Assembly: GCF_024345205.1 (NCBI RefSeq)
Contig: NZ_BROC01000002.1
Span: 114,406 to 178,405 of the forward strand
Direction of reading: 5' to 3'
From: Lapidilactobacillus luobeiensis
Lineage (GTDB): Bacteria; Bacillota; Bacilli; Lactobacillales; Lactobacillaceae
Length of the DNA stretch: 64,000 bases
Shown here piece by piece: positions 21,198-30,211 of this stretch. A model generated the notes under the pieces. The model saw only the letters and a list, made by a program, of their open reading frames with translations. It had not been told where the DNA came from and did no database searches. Positions within the stretch are counted from its first letter, which is position 1; each line of letters opens with the position of its first letter. The translations under genes and the position numbers were made by a program.

Positions 21198-21869
21198 ATG
21201 ACAAATTTTTTCTTCGTACGACATGGTAAAACAAAATGGAATCTTGAGGGACGCCTACAAGGTGCGCATGGTGACTCGCCACTTTTGCCGGCTAGTTATC
21301 GAGATATTACCCGACTAGCAAATTATTTGAAGCATGAGCGGATCCATTTTCAGGCCATTTATACCAGCCCCTTGTTACGGGCGCAAACTACGGCCGTTTT
21401 TATCAGCGAGAATCTGAATCAGCAGAATTTGCCGATCTATTTGGAGAAAGATCTACGAGAGTTCAATCTGGGGGTCATGGAAGGTAAAACTTTTCAAGAG
21501 GTCGAGGTCAAGTATCCCCACGAGGTCAACGCTTTTCGGCATCGCCCCGATAAATTTCAAGCTGAGCGGATCCAAGCGGAAAGCTTTACCCAGTTGATTT
21601 TGCGGATGCGCCGGGTGATCGTGGCGATCGCCCAACGTTATCCTCAGGATTCCGCGAATATTTTGATCGTCAGTCATGGCGCGGCGTTAACGGCCCTGAT
21701 GCAGTCACTCCTTGGGACACCTTTGAAAGATCTGCGCAAGGATGGTGGTTTAGCCAATACCAGTTTAACGGAATTGGCCACCCATGATCAGGGCAAAACC
21801 TTCCAGAAGATCCGTTGGAATGAGACTTCTTATCTCGGCAAGAAATTAGGTGCCAGCGATTCAGTTTGA
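21198..21869 (+). CDS. Histidine phosphatase family protein
   Basis: A 223-residue member of the phosphoglycerate-mutase-like histidine phosphatase superfamily. The catalytic FVRHGKTKWN motif lies at residues 6-15, an acid-donor region is at LREFNLGVMEG, and the second catalytic histidine is in VSHGAALTAL. Such proteins include true mutases and phosphatases of sugar phosphates or nucleotides; short divergent forms like this are usually phosphatases. Substrate is unknown. The gene stands alone before the 823-bp repeat-rich gap. Confidence 0.85.
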   Translation: MTNFFFVRHGKTKWNLEGRLQGAHGDSPLLPASYRDITRLANYLKHERIHFQAIYTSPLLRAQTTAVFISENLNQQNLPIYLEKDLREFNLGVMEGKTFQEVEVKYPHEVNAFRHRPDKFQAERIQAESFTQLILRMRRVIVAIAQRYPQDSANILIVSHGAALTALMQSLLGTPLKDLRKDGGLANTSLTELATHDQGKTFQKIRWNETSYLGKKLGASDSV

Positions 21870-21877
21870 TTATCAGC

Positions 21878-21930
21878 GTGGTTGGAACGCAGTGGACGCT
21901 GTTTTGAACCGATTTGAAAAGTGCGGTTTC
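21878..21930 (+). repeat. Partial copy of the 22-kb hairpin element
   Basis: The first 20 bases (21878-21897) match 18/20 with 22005-22024 of the complete element, and similarity continues into a GTTTTGAACC stretch. It then diverges and ends in a small AACCG/CGGTT hairpin. Confidence 0.65.
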
Positions 21931-21981
21931 TATATTTACTGACTTGCTTGATTGCAGGTATGGCCGGGTTGGGGTGTGGAC

Positions 21982-22139
21982 GCAACCGCCTCAGGGCGTT
22001 TGTGGTGGCTGGAACGCAGTGGGCATCGTTTGAAGCCAATCCGCAAAACCAGCGGCTTGTCTTCAAATCGAGCCTTTGTCTAAGTGATAAATCACTAAGA
22101 CAAACTTCACTGCTGAGCCACACGCCCTGAGGCGGTTGC
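21982..22139 (+). repeat. Hairpin element, copy 1
   Basis: Outer arms at 21982-21999 and 22122-22139 are a perfect 18-bp inverted repeat (GCAACCGCCTCAGGGCGT). Inside are a TTTGAAG/CTTCAAA stem (about 22029-22067) and a 13-bp stem with one mismatch at 22075-22104 (TTTGTCTAAGTGA, loop TAAA). The core 22060-22113 is homologous to copy 2 on the opposite strand. It could be a palindromic mobile repeat or a structured RNA. Confidence 0.75.
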
Positions 22140-22459
22140 TAGGCAGAATTGCGCCTATCTGCAATCTAGGCGGAGTAGGTTACGAAGTGCTTTTGCTAGT
22201 GTGGCGGACAAAATGAGACCATTTCGATTGATAAAAGTCTCTAACTAGTTGTCCCAACTGATTGCCCAGACTAGCGCGATCCAAGTTCTGTGGTATGCAG
22301 TTGGTTAGTTTCAAATGTTCATCAAGCTAATTGTTACGGTGTAACGATCAGTGCGAACTTGTGACGACTAGCCATGGTCATCAATTGCGTGGGAATCCGT
22401 CAGTTTACACGAGCAAGTAGAATGGCGTGGTAGCTTAATTTGCTTAAAACGGTTGAGCG

Positions 22460-22613
22460 GGCGGAGTGGAGTGTGGCGGGTAAGATCGCCGTGAAATTGG
22501 TCTTAGTGGCTGGGCCACTTAGACCAAGGCCTGATTTTAAGACTCGCAAAGCGAGGCTTAAAACAGTGCCCACAGCGAGCTTGCCCGCCACGCGCAACGC
22601 AGACCGCGGCCAA
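22460..22613 (-). repeat. Hairpin element, copy 2 (inverted)
   Basis: Arms at 22471-22493 and 22571-22593 pair with about 20/23 matches. Inside are a 14-bp stem with one mismatch at 22497-22527 (TTGGTCTTAGTGGC, loop TGG) and a 13-bp stem with one mismatch at 22535-22563 (loop AAA). Read on the minus strand, its core (22542 to 22488) matches copy 1 at 41/48 positions outside the loop. Confidence 0.75.
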
Positions 22614-22675
22614 CGTTGAAACGGCAGAGACACACAGCAAGCTCACCCACCATACGCAGCGCAGACCGCGGCTAA
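22571..22675. repeat. Degenerate 43-bp direct repeat
   Basis: Copies at 22571-22613 and 22633-22675 agree at 35/43 positions, and all eight differences are transitions. The first copy contains the outer arm of hairpin element copy 2, so the second is probably a remnant of another element. Confidence 0.7.
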
Positions 22676-22692
22676 TTTTAAAAGGAGTTCTC

Positions 22693-23349
22693 ATGAGCAA
22701 AGATCATTCGAATGATTCGGCCAGTGCCCAATTCTCTGTGGCTGAACAACAAAAAGAAATTCTCAAATTAACCAAGGAATTACAACAAGACCCAAATGAT
22801 GTTACCAGGTTGATCAAATTAGCGACGCACCTGATGGCCGTGGCCGATTTGACTCAGGCGCAGCAGCTCTTAGCTCATGCGGCAGTGTTGGCCCCTGAAG
22901 ATCCGGCGATCCCTTACAATCAGGCGGTGATCGCGCATCAGTTACATGATGATCAGCAGGCGATCACTTTATTGCGCCCCTTGATGACCTCGACCTTGGC
23001 TGCGGCGGCGAACTATTTGTTAGCTGTGATCTACTTTGAACAACAGCAATTACAATTAGCCAGCGCGTTTGCCCTAACAGCTCTTGAACGCAGGCCCCAA
23101 GGGTTTGCCGAAAATTTGTTATTGGCACAGATCTTGACCAAGCAACAACTTTGGTCAGCGGCGCGACCATATGCACAGAAAGCTTACAAATTGGCGCCTG
23201 ATGATGCCGATGCGGCTTTTGTTTTGGGTGGCTGTCTTTTGAATCAGCAGCAAGCTGCTCGTGGTGAGGCATTATTGAAACAGGCGGCCCAACAGGCACC
23301 GAAAAAGTATCAACAAGCAGTCAACGCGATTTTTGGTACGAAACAATAA
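22693..23349 (+). CDS. Tetratricopeptide repeat protein
   Basis: A 218-residue soluble protein made of TPR-like helical pairs from about residue 20 to the end; typical units run LLAHAAVLAPEDPAIPYNQA and KAYKLAPDDADAAFVLGG. It has no signal peptide or membrane segment. Such repeats bind proteins; the partner is unknown. It precedes recD2, a neighbourhood common in lactobacilli, so a link to DNA repair is possible but unproven. AAAGGAG precedes ATG 22693. Confidence 0.82.
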   Translation: MSKDHSNDSASAQFSVAEQQKEILKLTKELQQDPNDVTRLIKLATHLMAVADLTQAQQLLAHAAVLAPEDPAIPYNQAVIAHQLHDDQQAITLLRPLMTSTLAAAANYLLAVIYFEQQQLQLASAFALTALERRPQGFAENLLLAQILTKQQLWSAARPYAQKAYKLAPDDADAAFVLGGCLLNQQQAARGEALLKQAAQQAPKKYQQAVNAIFGTKQ

Positions 23350-23434
23350 TTTTGCTGTCGTATTTTTGGGTCGGCCCAATGTGTGACGGTGATTGCAAGA
23401 ATAATGGATGAGTGACAAAAGGGAAGTGATCAGG

Positions 23435-25978
23435 ATGTCAAAAATCAATGAAGCAGTGACGTTGATCGGCACGGTTTTGGATATTCGTTATGAGGATCCA
23501 AAAAGTTATTTTAAGATCGTCATCGTTAAAATCAAACAGGCGGATTTTAATTGGCCTGATCCAACGATCACTGTTAAAGGCGATTTCGGCGAGCTGGATC
23601 TTGATCAGCCGTATGAGTTTAAAGGTAAATTAGTTGTCCATAGCAAGTATGGTACGCAGATCCAAGTGACCAGTGCCCAGCATATCGCGCCTTCGACTTC
23701 TGATAGTTTGGTCCAATATTTTTCTGGTGACCGTTTTCCCGGAATAGGGAAGGTCGCCGCAAAAAAAATCGTGAGTCATTTTGGCGTTGAAGCCATTGAT
23801 GAGATCATGGCAGATCCTGATCAATTAGCGGAGATCGGTCTCAAACCGAAGCAGGTAACCACGATCTTGACTCAGTTGCGCGAATCATATGGTACTGAGA
23901 AAATGATTTTATCCTTGACGCAGTTGGGTCTGACGCCATGGATGATCAGTCAGGCCATGAAGAACTTTGGCGGGCAGACTTTAGCTGTTTTACAAGAGGA
24001 TCCCTACCAATTAGCGCTAAAAGTTCCCCAGATCGGCTTTAAACGTGTTGATCAATTGGCAGAGAATTTGGCGATCGCTTTTGATGCACCAGTGCGGATC
24101 CAAGGTGCTTTGATCCAATTTCTGCGTAATGATCTTTTAGAGACTGGTGACGCGTTCGTTGATGTCGACCTGGTTCTGGAGGGCGCCTTGACGTTATTAC
24201 GACCAACGCGGCGGCAAGTCCCAACAGATGAGCAAATTGCAAATGAGCTTGTGACTTTAGCGGGTCAAGGCTTGATCGTAGCGGAAGAACACCGCCTCTA
24301 TTTGGGTGCGACTTATCTCAGTGAGGTCAAGATCGCGCAGGAATTACGCCGGATCCAAAAAACGAAGATCAAGGCTTGGGATGATACGACTTTTCAAAAA
24401 GCATTGCGGCAATTAGAACGGCGTTATCAAGTCAGTTACAATGAACAGCAGGTCAAAGCGATCCGTGCGGCTCTAGATCAACCGCTATCTGTCCTTACTG
24501 GGGGCCCGGGTACGGGAAAAACCACGATTTTATTGGCGGTGGTCCAACTTTTTGCCCAAAAGAATGATTTCAAATTAAGCCATCAGGATCAAGATCAAGA
24601 GGATGCTCCGATCAAACTAGCGGCGCCAACTGGACGCGCGGCCAAACGTTTAAATGAGTTGACGGATCTTCCGGCACGAACGCTACATAGTCTTTTGGGA
24701 TTGGCCCCCAATGATGATCAGTTTAGTGAGATGATCGGCAATGACCTTCAGGGACAATTGTTGATCGTCGATGAGATGTCGATGGTCGATCAGCGTTTGT
24801 TCCAGACACTGATCCAGGCGATTCCTGAAGGCATGCAGCTTCTTCTGGTCGGGGATCAGGATCAATTGCCTTCAGTTGGTCCTGGCCGTGTTTTTGCGGA
24901 TCTGATCGCTAGTGATCATTTACCTGTGACTGAGCTGACCGCGATCTATCGTCAATCAGATGATTCGACGATCATCAATCTTGCTCGCGCGATCCGTGAT
25001 GGCCAAGTGCCCGCCGATTTGACTGCTAATCTGCCTGATCGTTCCTTTATCAGTTGCGGGCCGGCGCAAGTCGCGCATGTGGTCGAACAAGTGATCCAGA
25101 AATCGCTGAGGCGGAACTTCACGTTGAACGAAACGCAGATCTTAGCGCCAATGTATCGTTATGACGGCGGTATCGATCAGATCAATACGGCGGTCCAAGC
25201 CCTTGTCAATCCCAAGAAAACTGCCCGAACAAAAGAAGTCCAAGCCAATAATGGTGTTTTTCGGATCGGCGATAAGGTGATCCAACTACAAAACGAAGGG
25301 CAGCTGGGGATCTACAATGGTGATATCGGTCAGATCACTGGCATTCGTGAGGCACAGGGCGACGATGATGCTGAGCCGTTGTTGATCATTGATTTTTCTG
25401 GTCTTGAAGTAGAGATCCCCCAGTCCTCGTGGCATAACTTGAGTTTGGCCTATTGTATCTCGATCCATAAATCTCAGGGGAGCGAATATCAATTGGTTAT
25501 TTTACCCTTGACGATGAACAATCGCATGATGTTGCAACGAAAGTTATTGTATACCGCAGTGACTCGTTCGAAAAACAAATTGGTGATGGTCGGAGAACCA
25601 GCCGCCTTCGCTCAGGCAATCAGGAATCAGGGAAGTGAGCGACAAACGACACTGGCGGCGCGGATCCGTGAAATTTTTACGTCTGGAAAAACATTGCTGA
25701 CTCATTTGGGCGAAAGCGTTCAAGAAGCGGCGGCAGACTATAAAAAGACGCCTCCTGTTGCGGCCGATCAAGTGACAGTCACACTTGATCAGCCGGAGCA
25801 ATCAGCAGCTATGACCTCAGTTGACGCTCAAAAGAGTAAGCAGTCAGAAATTGCGCGAGCCACGAATAGCACCACTTCTACTGATAAAGTCTCGTATGTC
25901 TTAACGCCGCAGTTGGTGGCCGCAAACACCATCGATCCATTGATCGGGATGGCTGAATTGCGTCCAGAAAATTGCTGA
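23435..25978 (+). CDS. recD2: SF1 DNA helicase RecD2
   Basis: RecD2 is a 5'-3' superfamily 1 helicase of bacteria without RecBCD, active in repair and fork stability. The 847-residue protein has an N-terminal OB-like and helix-hairpin-helix region (FPGIGKVAAKKI), Walker A GGPGTGKTT at 356-364, Walker B VDEMSMVD, the motif III QLPSVGPG, and the C-terminal IHKSQGSE. A low-complexity Ser/Thr/Lys tail of about 60 residues follows, ending with the IDPLIGM segment seen in lactobacilli. I chose ATG 23435, nine bases after GGGAAG. Confidence 0.95.
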   Translation: MSKINEAVTLIGTVLDIRYEDPKSYFKIVIVKIKQADFNWPDPTITVKGDFGELDLDQPYEFKGKLVVHSKYGTQIQVTSAQHIAPSTSDSLVQYFSGDRFPGIGKVAAKKIVSHFGVEAIDEIMADPDQLAEIGLKPKQVTTILTQLRESYGTEKMILSLTQLGLTPWMISQAMKNFGGQTLAVLQEDPYQLALKVPQIGFKRVDQLAENLAIAFDAPVRIQGALIQFLRNDLLETGDAFVDVDLVLEGALTLLRPTRRQVPTDEQIANELVTLAGQGLIVAEEHRLYLGATYLSEVKIAQELRRIQKTKIKAWDDTTFQKALRQLERRYQVSYNEQQVKAIRAALDQPLSVLTGGPGTGKTTILLAVVQLFAQKNDFKLSHQDQDQEDAPIKLAAPTGRAAKRLNELTDLPARTLHSLLGLAPNDDQFSEMIGNDLQGQLLIVDEMSMVDQRLFQTLIQAIPEGMQLLLVGDQDQLPSVGPGRVFADLIASDHLPVTELTAIYRQSDDSTIINLARAIRDGQVPADLTANLPDRSFISCGPAQVAHVVEQVIQKSLRRNFTLNETQILAPMYRYDGGIDQINTAVQALVNPKKTARTKEVQANNGVFRIGDKVIQLQNEGQLGIYNGDIGQITGIREAQGDDDAEPLLIIDFSGLEVEIPQSSWHNLSLAYCISIHKSQGSEYQLVILPLTMNNRMMLQRKLLYTAVTRSKNKLVMVGEPAAFAQAIRNQGSERQTTLAARIREIFTSGKTLLTHLGESVQEAAADYKKTPPVAADQVTVTLDQPEQSAAMTSVDAQKSKQSEIARATNSTTSTDKVSYVLTPQLVAANTIDPLIGMAELRPENC

Positions 25979-26023
25979 AGGTCGCTTTATTTTCGGATCA
26001 TAAAACCACGGACTCAAATAATC

Positions 26024-26063
26024 AAAAAGACATCGGAAAATGGCGATTTCCGACGTCTTTTTT
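26024..26063. terminator. Bidirectional terminator between recD2 and the XRE gene
   Basis: Sixteen-base arms AAAAAGACATCGGAAA and TTTCCGACGTCTTTTT pair with one mismatch around a seven-base loop. A-run and T-run flanks suit both convergent genes. Confidence 0.85.
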
Positions 26064-26142
26064 GATTGCGCTAAAGCCACGGCACATGAGCTGATAACGT
26101 TACCAGATCCGCCATTGAGTCAGGGGCAATCAAATCAGGAGC

Positions 26143-26355
26143 TCAATCAAAGTAGAAGAGACTGGCAAAATCTTGATCTAAAGCCAAGCATAACAGTAAA
26201 GCCAATCTAGCCGAGGGTACGAATTGGTTGGTTTCGATGTTACTGATGGTTTGGCGCGAGACCCCGACAAGTTTTGCCAAGGCTGTTTGGGTGAGTCCCG
26301 CGGTCGCCCGCGCTTTTTTTAGGTGATTTTGCAAAGTCAATTTGGGCCGGCTCAA
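26143..26355 (-). CDS. Small XRE-type helix-turn-helix regulator
   Basis: A 70-residue DNA-binding protein made almost entirely of one helix-turn-helix domain: GLTQTALAKLVGVSRQTISN at about residues 20-39, then the dimer-type C-terminal helices. It belongs to the short regulators (~66 aa) that are usually paired with a small membrane protein, as here. The start is TTG 26355, three bases after the upstream stop; a TTG at 26337 is an alternative. Its target is unknown, perhaps its own operon. Confidence 0.82.
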   Translation of the reverse strand: MSRPKLTLQNHLKKARATAGLTQTALAKLVGVSRQTISNIETNQFVPSARLALLLCLALDQDFASLFYFD

Positions 26356-26358
26356 AGC

Positions 26359-26673
26359 TTAGCGACCAAGAAGTGGCAATACCAATGACCAACCCGTTGT
26401 AGCCACTGCAACGAGCAGGACCAATACGAAGAGTGCCGTCCACCAAGATTTTTGTTGGTGCCAAGTGAAAACCTCATGACCGAGCCCCACGATCAGAAGC
26501 ATAAAAAATAAATCGGTGGTCGGTTGCTGAGCTAGCAGGCGTAGCACAAAAATAATCAACCAAGCGACCATCAACATGATGTAGTGGATCAGACTAAGTT
26601 GTGTGATCGTTTTGATGCGACCTTCATCTTGTTGTTCTGCCTGAGCTTGTTGCAATAATCTTTTCTTGTCCAT
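26359..26673 (-). CDS. Small membrane protein, partner of the XRE regulator
   Basis: A 104-residue protein with a charged N terminus (MDKKRLLQQAQAEQQDEGR) and three hydrophobic segments. I do not recognise the exact family; small integral membrane proteins encoded just upstream of a compact XRE regulator are common in Firmicutes and are sometimes thought to modulate the regulator. ATG 26673 was chosen over an upstream start at 26712 because AAGGAAG lies ten bases before it. Stop and next start are three bases apart. Confidence 0.7.
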   Translation of the reverse strand: MDKKRLLQQAQAEQQDEGRIKTITQLSLIHYIMLMVAWLIIFVLRLLAQQPTTDLFFMLLIVGLGHEVFTWHQQKSWWTALFVLVLLVAVATTGWSLVLPLLGR

Positions 26674-26839
26674 GTTACTAACGCTTCCTTTTCTTTTTTG
26701 ACTTAGGAACATGGCTCATTTTAGTGATGTCAAATAAACTTGTCCATCGATTTTCAGTGAGTGATCCGCCCTTTAGCGAGGAGTTTTCGACAAGAAAAGT
26801 GATAGCGCATTAGCCCCGCTGGTTTTCCAAGCCGATAAA

Positions 26840-26885
26840 ACAAGCGACCCATGCCATTGTGTCAATGTAGGCAGGGGTCGCTTGT
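26840..26885 (-). terminator. Terminator of the lipid kinase gene
   Basis: Sixteen-base arms ACAAGCGACCCATGCC (26840-26855) and 26870-26885 pair with one mismatch. On the minus strand the hairpin is followed by TTTTATC, directly behind the stop at 26901. Confidence 0.88.
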
Positions 26886-26900
26886 GGTAACTGTTTAGGA

Positions 26901-27893
26901 TTAGATCCAGAATGGATATTGTTGATTATGGGCGGTCAATTGAAAGGCATGTTTGCCCATGTCTTCGCCGTCCATTTGCCCATATTGCGGTGGGCTGATC
27001 GCGAGATGCAGTTCTTGCCCTTTAAAGAGATGGACTGCGGGGCTGTTCAAATGTTTGCCGTTGGTCAGCATTAACATAAACAACCAAATGAATTTTGCCA
27101 AGCTTGGCTTTTCTAAAATAATCAAATTAAGTTCTTGGATATGGGGATCAGCGGCCGGGACGATCGGAACGCCGCCACCAAAATAGGCGATATTGGTCAG
27201 CGTGCTTAAATAAGCATGCTCAAAATGATGCGTTTGATCACCTAAGGTCAACGTCAGCTCATAGGGTTTCTGGTGCTTCAAAACAGAGATCAAATTGATC
27301 ACGTAGGCTAGATTACCTAAATGCCAACGGTTTAACTTGCTTTTCCAAGGGGAGTGCTCGGTCAAGTGAACCACATGAGCATCGAAGCCCATTCCGAAAT
27401 TATTGATCAAATAATAAGTTTGGCTCGGTGTTTCTGCCTCGGTCTGCAACGCCAATGTAAAAATATTCAACGCGGTCGTCGTCGTTGTTTGTTGTAAGCG
27501 TTGGATGAAACGATCAACGTTATGGGTGAGATGAAGGCTACGCGCAAAATCATTACCAGAACCGGCTGGAAAGTAAGCGATCGGGATCTGTTGCTGGGGT
27601 CGTTGCTGATGCTGAAGTCCATTGAGGATTTGATTGACGGTGCCATCACCGCCAACGATGATGATCACAAAGGCGGGGCCATTGATCGGCTTTTGGGCCG
27701 CGGTTGCGGCGGCCTCGCTGGTCAAAGCTCTTTGAGCCAGCTGTTCGCCTAATAAGACACCGTGACCATCATATTCTGTAAAAATCGCTTGATAATCTAG
27801 CGTTGCCTTCTTTAAGCCGGCGGCAAGTTGGGGCCAAACTTTCGCGGCGGCACCGCTGCCGGCCTTCGGATTGATAACGACAACATACTTCAT
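26901..27893 (-). CDS. Diacylglycerol kinase family lipid kinase (YegS/DagK)
   Basis: A 330-residue kinase of the diacylglycerol/sphingosine kinase catalytic family. It has the N-terminal VVINPKAGSG, the nucleotide-binding VGGDGTVNQILNG near residue 79, and FPAGSGNDFARS. These enzymes phosphorylate diacylglycerol from lipoteichoic acid turnover back to phosphatidate, the likely role in a Gram-positive; the substrate is inferred from family. AGGAGG stands just before ATG 27893. It is transcribed alone with its own terminator. Confidence 0.88.
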   Translation of the reverse strand: MKYVVVINPKAGSGAAAKVWPQLAAGLKKATLDYQAIFTEYDGHGVLLGEQLAQRALTSEAAATAAQKPINGPAFVIIIVGGDGTVNQILNGLQHQQRPQQQIPIAYFPAGSGNDFARSLHLTHNVDRFIQRLQQTTTTTALNIFTLALQTEAETPSQTYYLINNFGMGFDAHVVHLTEHSPWKSKLNRWHLGNLAYVINLISVLKHQKPYELTLTLGDQTHHFEHAYLSTLTNIAYFGGGVPIVPAADPHIQELNLIILEKPSLAKFIWLFMLMLTNGKHLNSPAVHLFKGQELHLAISPPQYGQMDGEDMGKHAFQLTAHNQQYPFWI

Positions 27894-27997
27894 GACTGAT
27901 TCCTCCTGGACAACAATTGGCTTAGTGCTCAGCGCTGTTTTGATCCAGCGGAAACTGAAGGATCAGGTCAGGCTACTAAGCCAAGCTAAAAAATGAA

Positions 27998-28034
27998 GTG
28001 TGGTAAAAAAGTGATGGACACTTTCTTACCACAC
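27998..28034 (-). terminator. Terminator of rpoY-rnjA
   Basis: Arms 27998-28013 and 28019-28034 (GTGTGGTAAAAAAGTG) pair over 16 bases with one mismatch. On the minus strand the stem is followed by a T-rich stretch, 15 bases after the rnjA stop. Confidence 0.85.
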
Positions 28035-28048
28035 TAGGTCGTACTTGA

Positions 28049-29740
28049 TCAGTTTGTTGCAATCAACATGGGTAGGATCAGAGGATGACGTTCGGTTCGC
28101 GTGAAGAGAAATTCTTGAAGCGCGTCGATGATCGCGTCACGCAACATCGATTCAGTGACTTTTTCTTCGTCGGCAAACATTTTACGGATCAAATTGTAGA
28201 TCCGCTTTTGCGCAGCCTCGATCAGTGAACCTGACTCGCGCATATAAACAAATCCGCGAGAAAGAATATCAGGACCAGCAAGGACTAATTTCTTCTTATA
28301 ATCGATCGTAGCGACTACGACGACAAGTCCTTCTTCAGAAAGAAGCCGGCGATCATGGAGGACCACGTTACCGATATCTCCGATACCAGAGCCATCAACA
28401 TAAACATCATCTGCAGGGAAATGACCCGCGACTCGCGCCCGTTTATCTGTGAGTGCCAAAACGTCGCCATTTTCCAGAATAAAACTATGATCCAAGGGAA
28501 CGCCGCAGAGTTCCGCCAATTCTGTATGGATCTTGAGCATCCGATACTCACCGTGGATCGGCATAAAGAACTTCGGCTTCATCAAACGCAGCATCAACTT
28601 CTGTTCTTCTTGACCACCGTGACCAGATGTATGGATATTATTGACTTTACCATGGATCACATCTGCGCCGGCTTCGGAGAGTTGGTTGATCAAGTGATTG
28701 ACACTGATCGTATTGCCGGGGATCGGATTACTGGAGAAAATCACAGTATCGCCAGGATTGATCGAGATCTGACGATGGGTGCCATTGGCGATCCGACTTA
28801 GGGCAGCCATTGGCTCACCTTGGGAACCGGTACAAAGGATCATGACTTTGTTCGCGGGCAGGCGATTGATCTCATGGGCGTCAACTAAGACACCATCTGG
28901 AATCTTCAAGTAGCCTAATTCTTGACCGTTAACGATCGCGGTCTCCATACTACGGCCAAAGACCGCTACTTTACGATCATGCTCGATCGCCGCTGCAATA
29001 GCTTGAGCCACCCGCGAAATATTTGAGGCGAATGAGGCGAAAATGATCCGACCTTCAATACCTTCAAAAATATGGCGAATCGAATTTCCGACAAAACGTT
29101 CGGATTTGGTGAAATTCGGAACTTCGGCGTTAGTTGAATCAGACATCAATAATAAGACGCCTTCTTCACCTAAACGAGCCATTCGTTGCAGGTTAGGGGA
29201 GGGTTGATCGCCAACTGGCGTCAAGTCGAATTTAAAATCGCCGGTCTCAACGACAACGCCTTGAGGTGTATGCACGGCCACACCTAACGTATCAGGGATC
29301 GAGTGTGTCGTTCTAAAGAAAGTCACACTCATCTTAGCAAATTTGAGCACGGTGTTTTCATTGATCACATGCAGTTCAGTGGTACTTAAGAGACCGTGTT
29401 CCTCAAGCTTGCCCTTGATCAAAGCTAAGGCTAAGGGACCTGCATAGATCGGAATACTAGGAATCTGTTTCAACAAGAAGGGGATCCCACCGATATGGTC
29501 TTCATGGCCGTGGGTGATCACTAAGGCTTTGACTTTATCGATATTTTCGGCAATGTAACTATAATCAGAAATGACATAGTCGATCCCCAACAGATCATCT
29601 TCAGGGAATTTGATCCCAGCATCGATCACAATGATCTCATCTTGGAATTGGACCCCATACATGTTCTTACCGATCTCGCCTAAGCCACCGATCGCGTAGA
29701 CCGCAGTTTCATTATTTTGAATTTTTAACTTTTTAACCAT
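28049..29740 (-). CDS. rnjA: Ribonuclease J1
   Basis: RNase J1 is the 5'-3' exo- and endoribonuclease central to mRNA decay and rRNA maturation in Firmicutes. The 563-residue protein has the metallo-beta-lactamase motif HGHEDH at residues 77-82 with all metal ligands, the beta-CASP domain with MSDSTNAE, and the C-terminal helical domain. It starts one base inside the rpoY stop (TAATG), so the pair is coupled. The paralogue at 54479 lacks one ligand; this copy should be the active form. Confidence 0.97.
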   Translation of the reverse strand: MVKKLKIQNNETAVYAIGGLGEIGKNMYGVQFQDEIIVIDAGIKFPEDDLLGIDYVISDYSYIAENIDKVKALVITHGHEDHIGGIPFLLKQIPSIPIYAGPLALALIKGKLEEHGLLSTTELHVINENTVLKFAKMSVTFFRTTHSIPDTLGVAVHTPQGVVVETGDFKFDLTPVGDQPSPNLQRMARLGEEGVLLLMSDSTNAEVPNFTKSERFVGNSIRHIFEGIEGRIIFASFASNISRVAQAIAAAIEHDRKVAVFGRSMETAIVNGQELGYLKIPDGVLVDAHEINRLPANKVMILCTGSQGEPMAALSRIANGTHRQISINPGDTVIFSSNPIPGNTISVNHLINQLSEAGADVIHGKVNNIHTSGHGGQEEQKLMLRLMKPKFFMPIHGEYRMLKIHTELAELCGVPLDHSFILENGDVLALTDKRARVAGHFPADDVYVDGSGIGDIGNVVLHDRRLLSEEGLVVVVATIDYKKKLVLAGPDILSRGFVYMRESGSLIEAAQKRIYNLIRKMFADEEKVTESMLRDAIIDALQEFLFTRTERHPLILPMLIATN

Positions 29741-29955
29741 TAATTAAACTCCGTGAGCTTAAAGTCAGGACTCTTTTGCTCATAAGCCAAGAAATTGCCA
29801 GTCAATTCTTGGATCAATTCCACATTATAGGCCGTATTCTTCTCGACCAAGGCACGGGCAGCGACTAGTGAGTCAGCTTCCAGGTAGAGAGAGCGAGTCA
29901 ATTCGCGTTGTGGGTTGCGAATCTCGGTTGGTTGGTACAAAACTTTATAGATCAA
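29740..29955 (-). CDS. rpoY: RNA polymerase epsilon subunit
   Basis: RpoY is a small auxiliary RNA polymerase subunit of Firmicutes, formerly DUF1447. The 71-residue product has the family pattern [20 protein letters not shown] and the length is right. The start codon is TTG 29955, with AAGGAG eight bases upstream; the usual start of the family aligns here. It overlaps rnjA by one base; the rpoY-rnjA order is conserved through Firmicutes. Confidence 0.93.
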   Translation of the reverse strand: MIYKVLYQPTEIRNPQRELTRSLYLEADSLVAARALVEKNTAYNVELIQELTGNFLAYEQKSPDFKLTEFN

Positions 29956-30211
29956 ATTAAGAACTCCTTATTTTTTATTTCCGAACGTTTGGTCAGTGAT
30001 CAGACTGGTTTATTCCTTGGAAAAAAGGCGACGCAAAACCAGCTGTCTCACTCACAGTTATTCTGATATTATCATAATTTCGGGTCATTGTATACTGATA
30101 GGGCTAGTAAAATCAGGTTCTATCAAACGATTTTGTTGGCTAGACTTGAAGCCGCTAGAACCCAGTTTTGACTAGGAGTAGGGTATACTGGAACCAAAAG
30201 GAGGTCAGAAG

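Larger units (their letters stand above)
21870..22692. other. Repeat- and hairpin-rich intergenic region
   Basis: The longest gap in the window, 823 bp, with no credible gene. It contains two related hairpin elements in opposite orientation (21982-22139 and 22460-22613), a partial copy (21878-21930) and a degenerate 43-bp direct repeat (second copy 22633-22675). The middle (22140-22459) has only small hairpins, such as GTTAC/GTAAC near 22334. GATC, frequent in the coding sequence, occurs only about three times here, so the base use differs from the flanking genes. Confidence 0.75.

Noticed and set aside
21830..22130. Open frames of 69-97 codons in the hairpin region
   Set aside because: They follow the inverted repeats and exist on both strands, as expected of palindromic DNA; no ribosome site or family likeness.
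21982..22613. Insertion sequence with terminal inverted repeats
   Set aside because: The outer arms resemble IS ends but no transposase or remnant lies between them and no target-site duplication is evident. A small non-autonomous element remains possible.
22400..22700. Minus-strand frames of 65-77 codons
   Set aside because: They are made of the hairpin element and its direct repeat, with no start signal.
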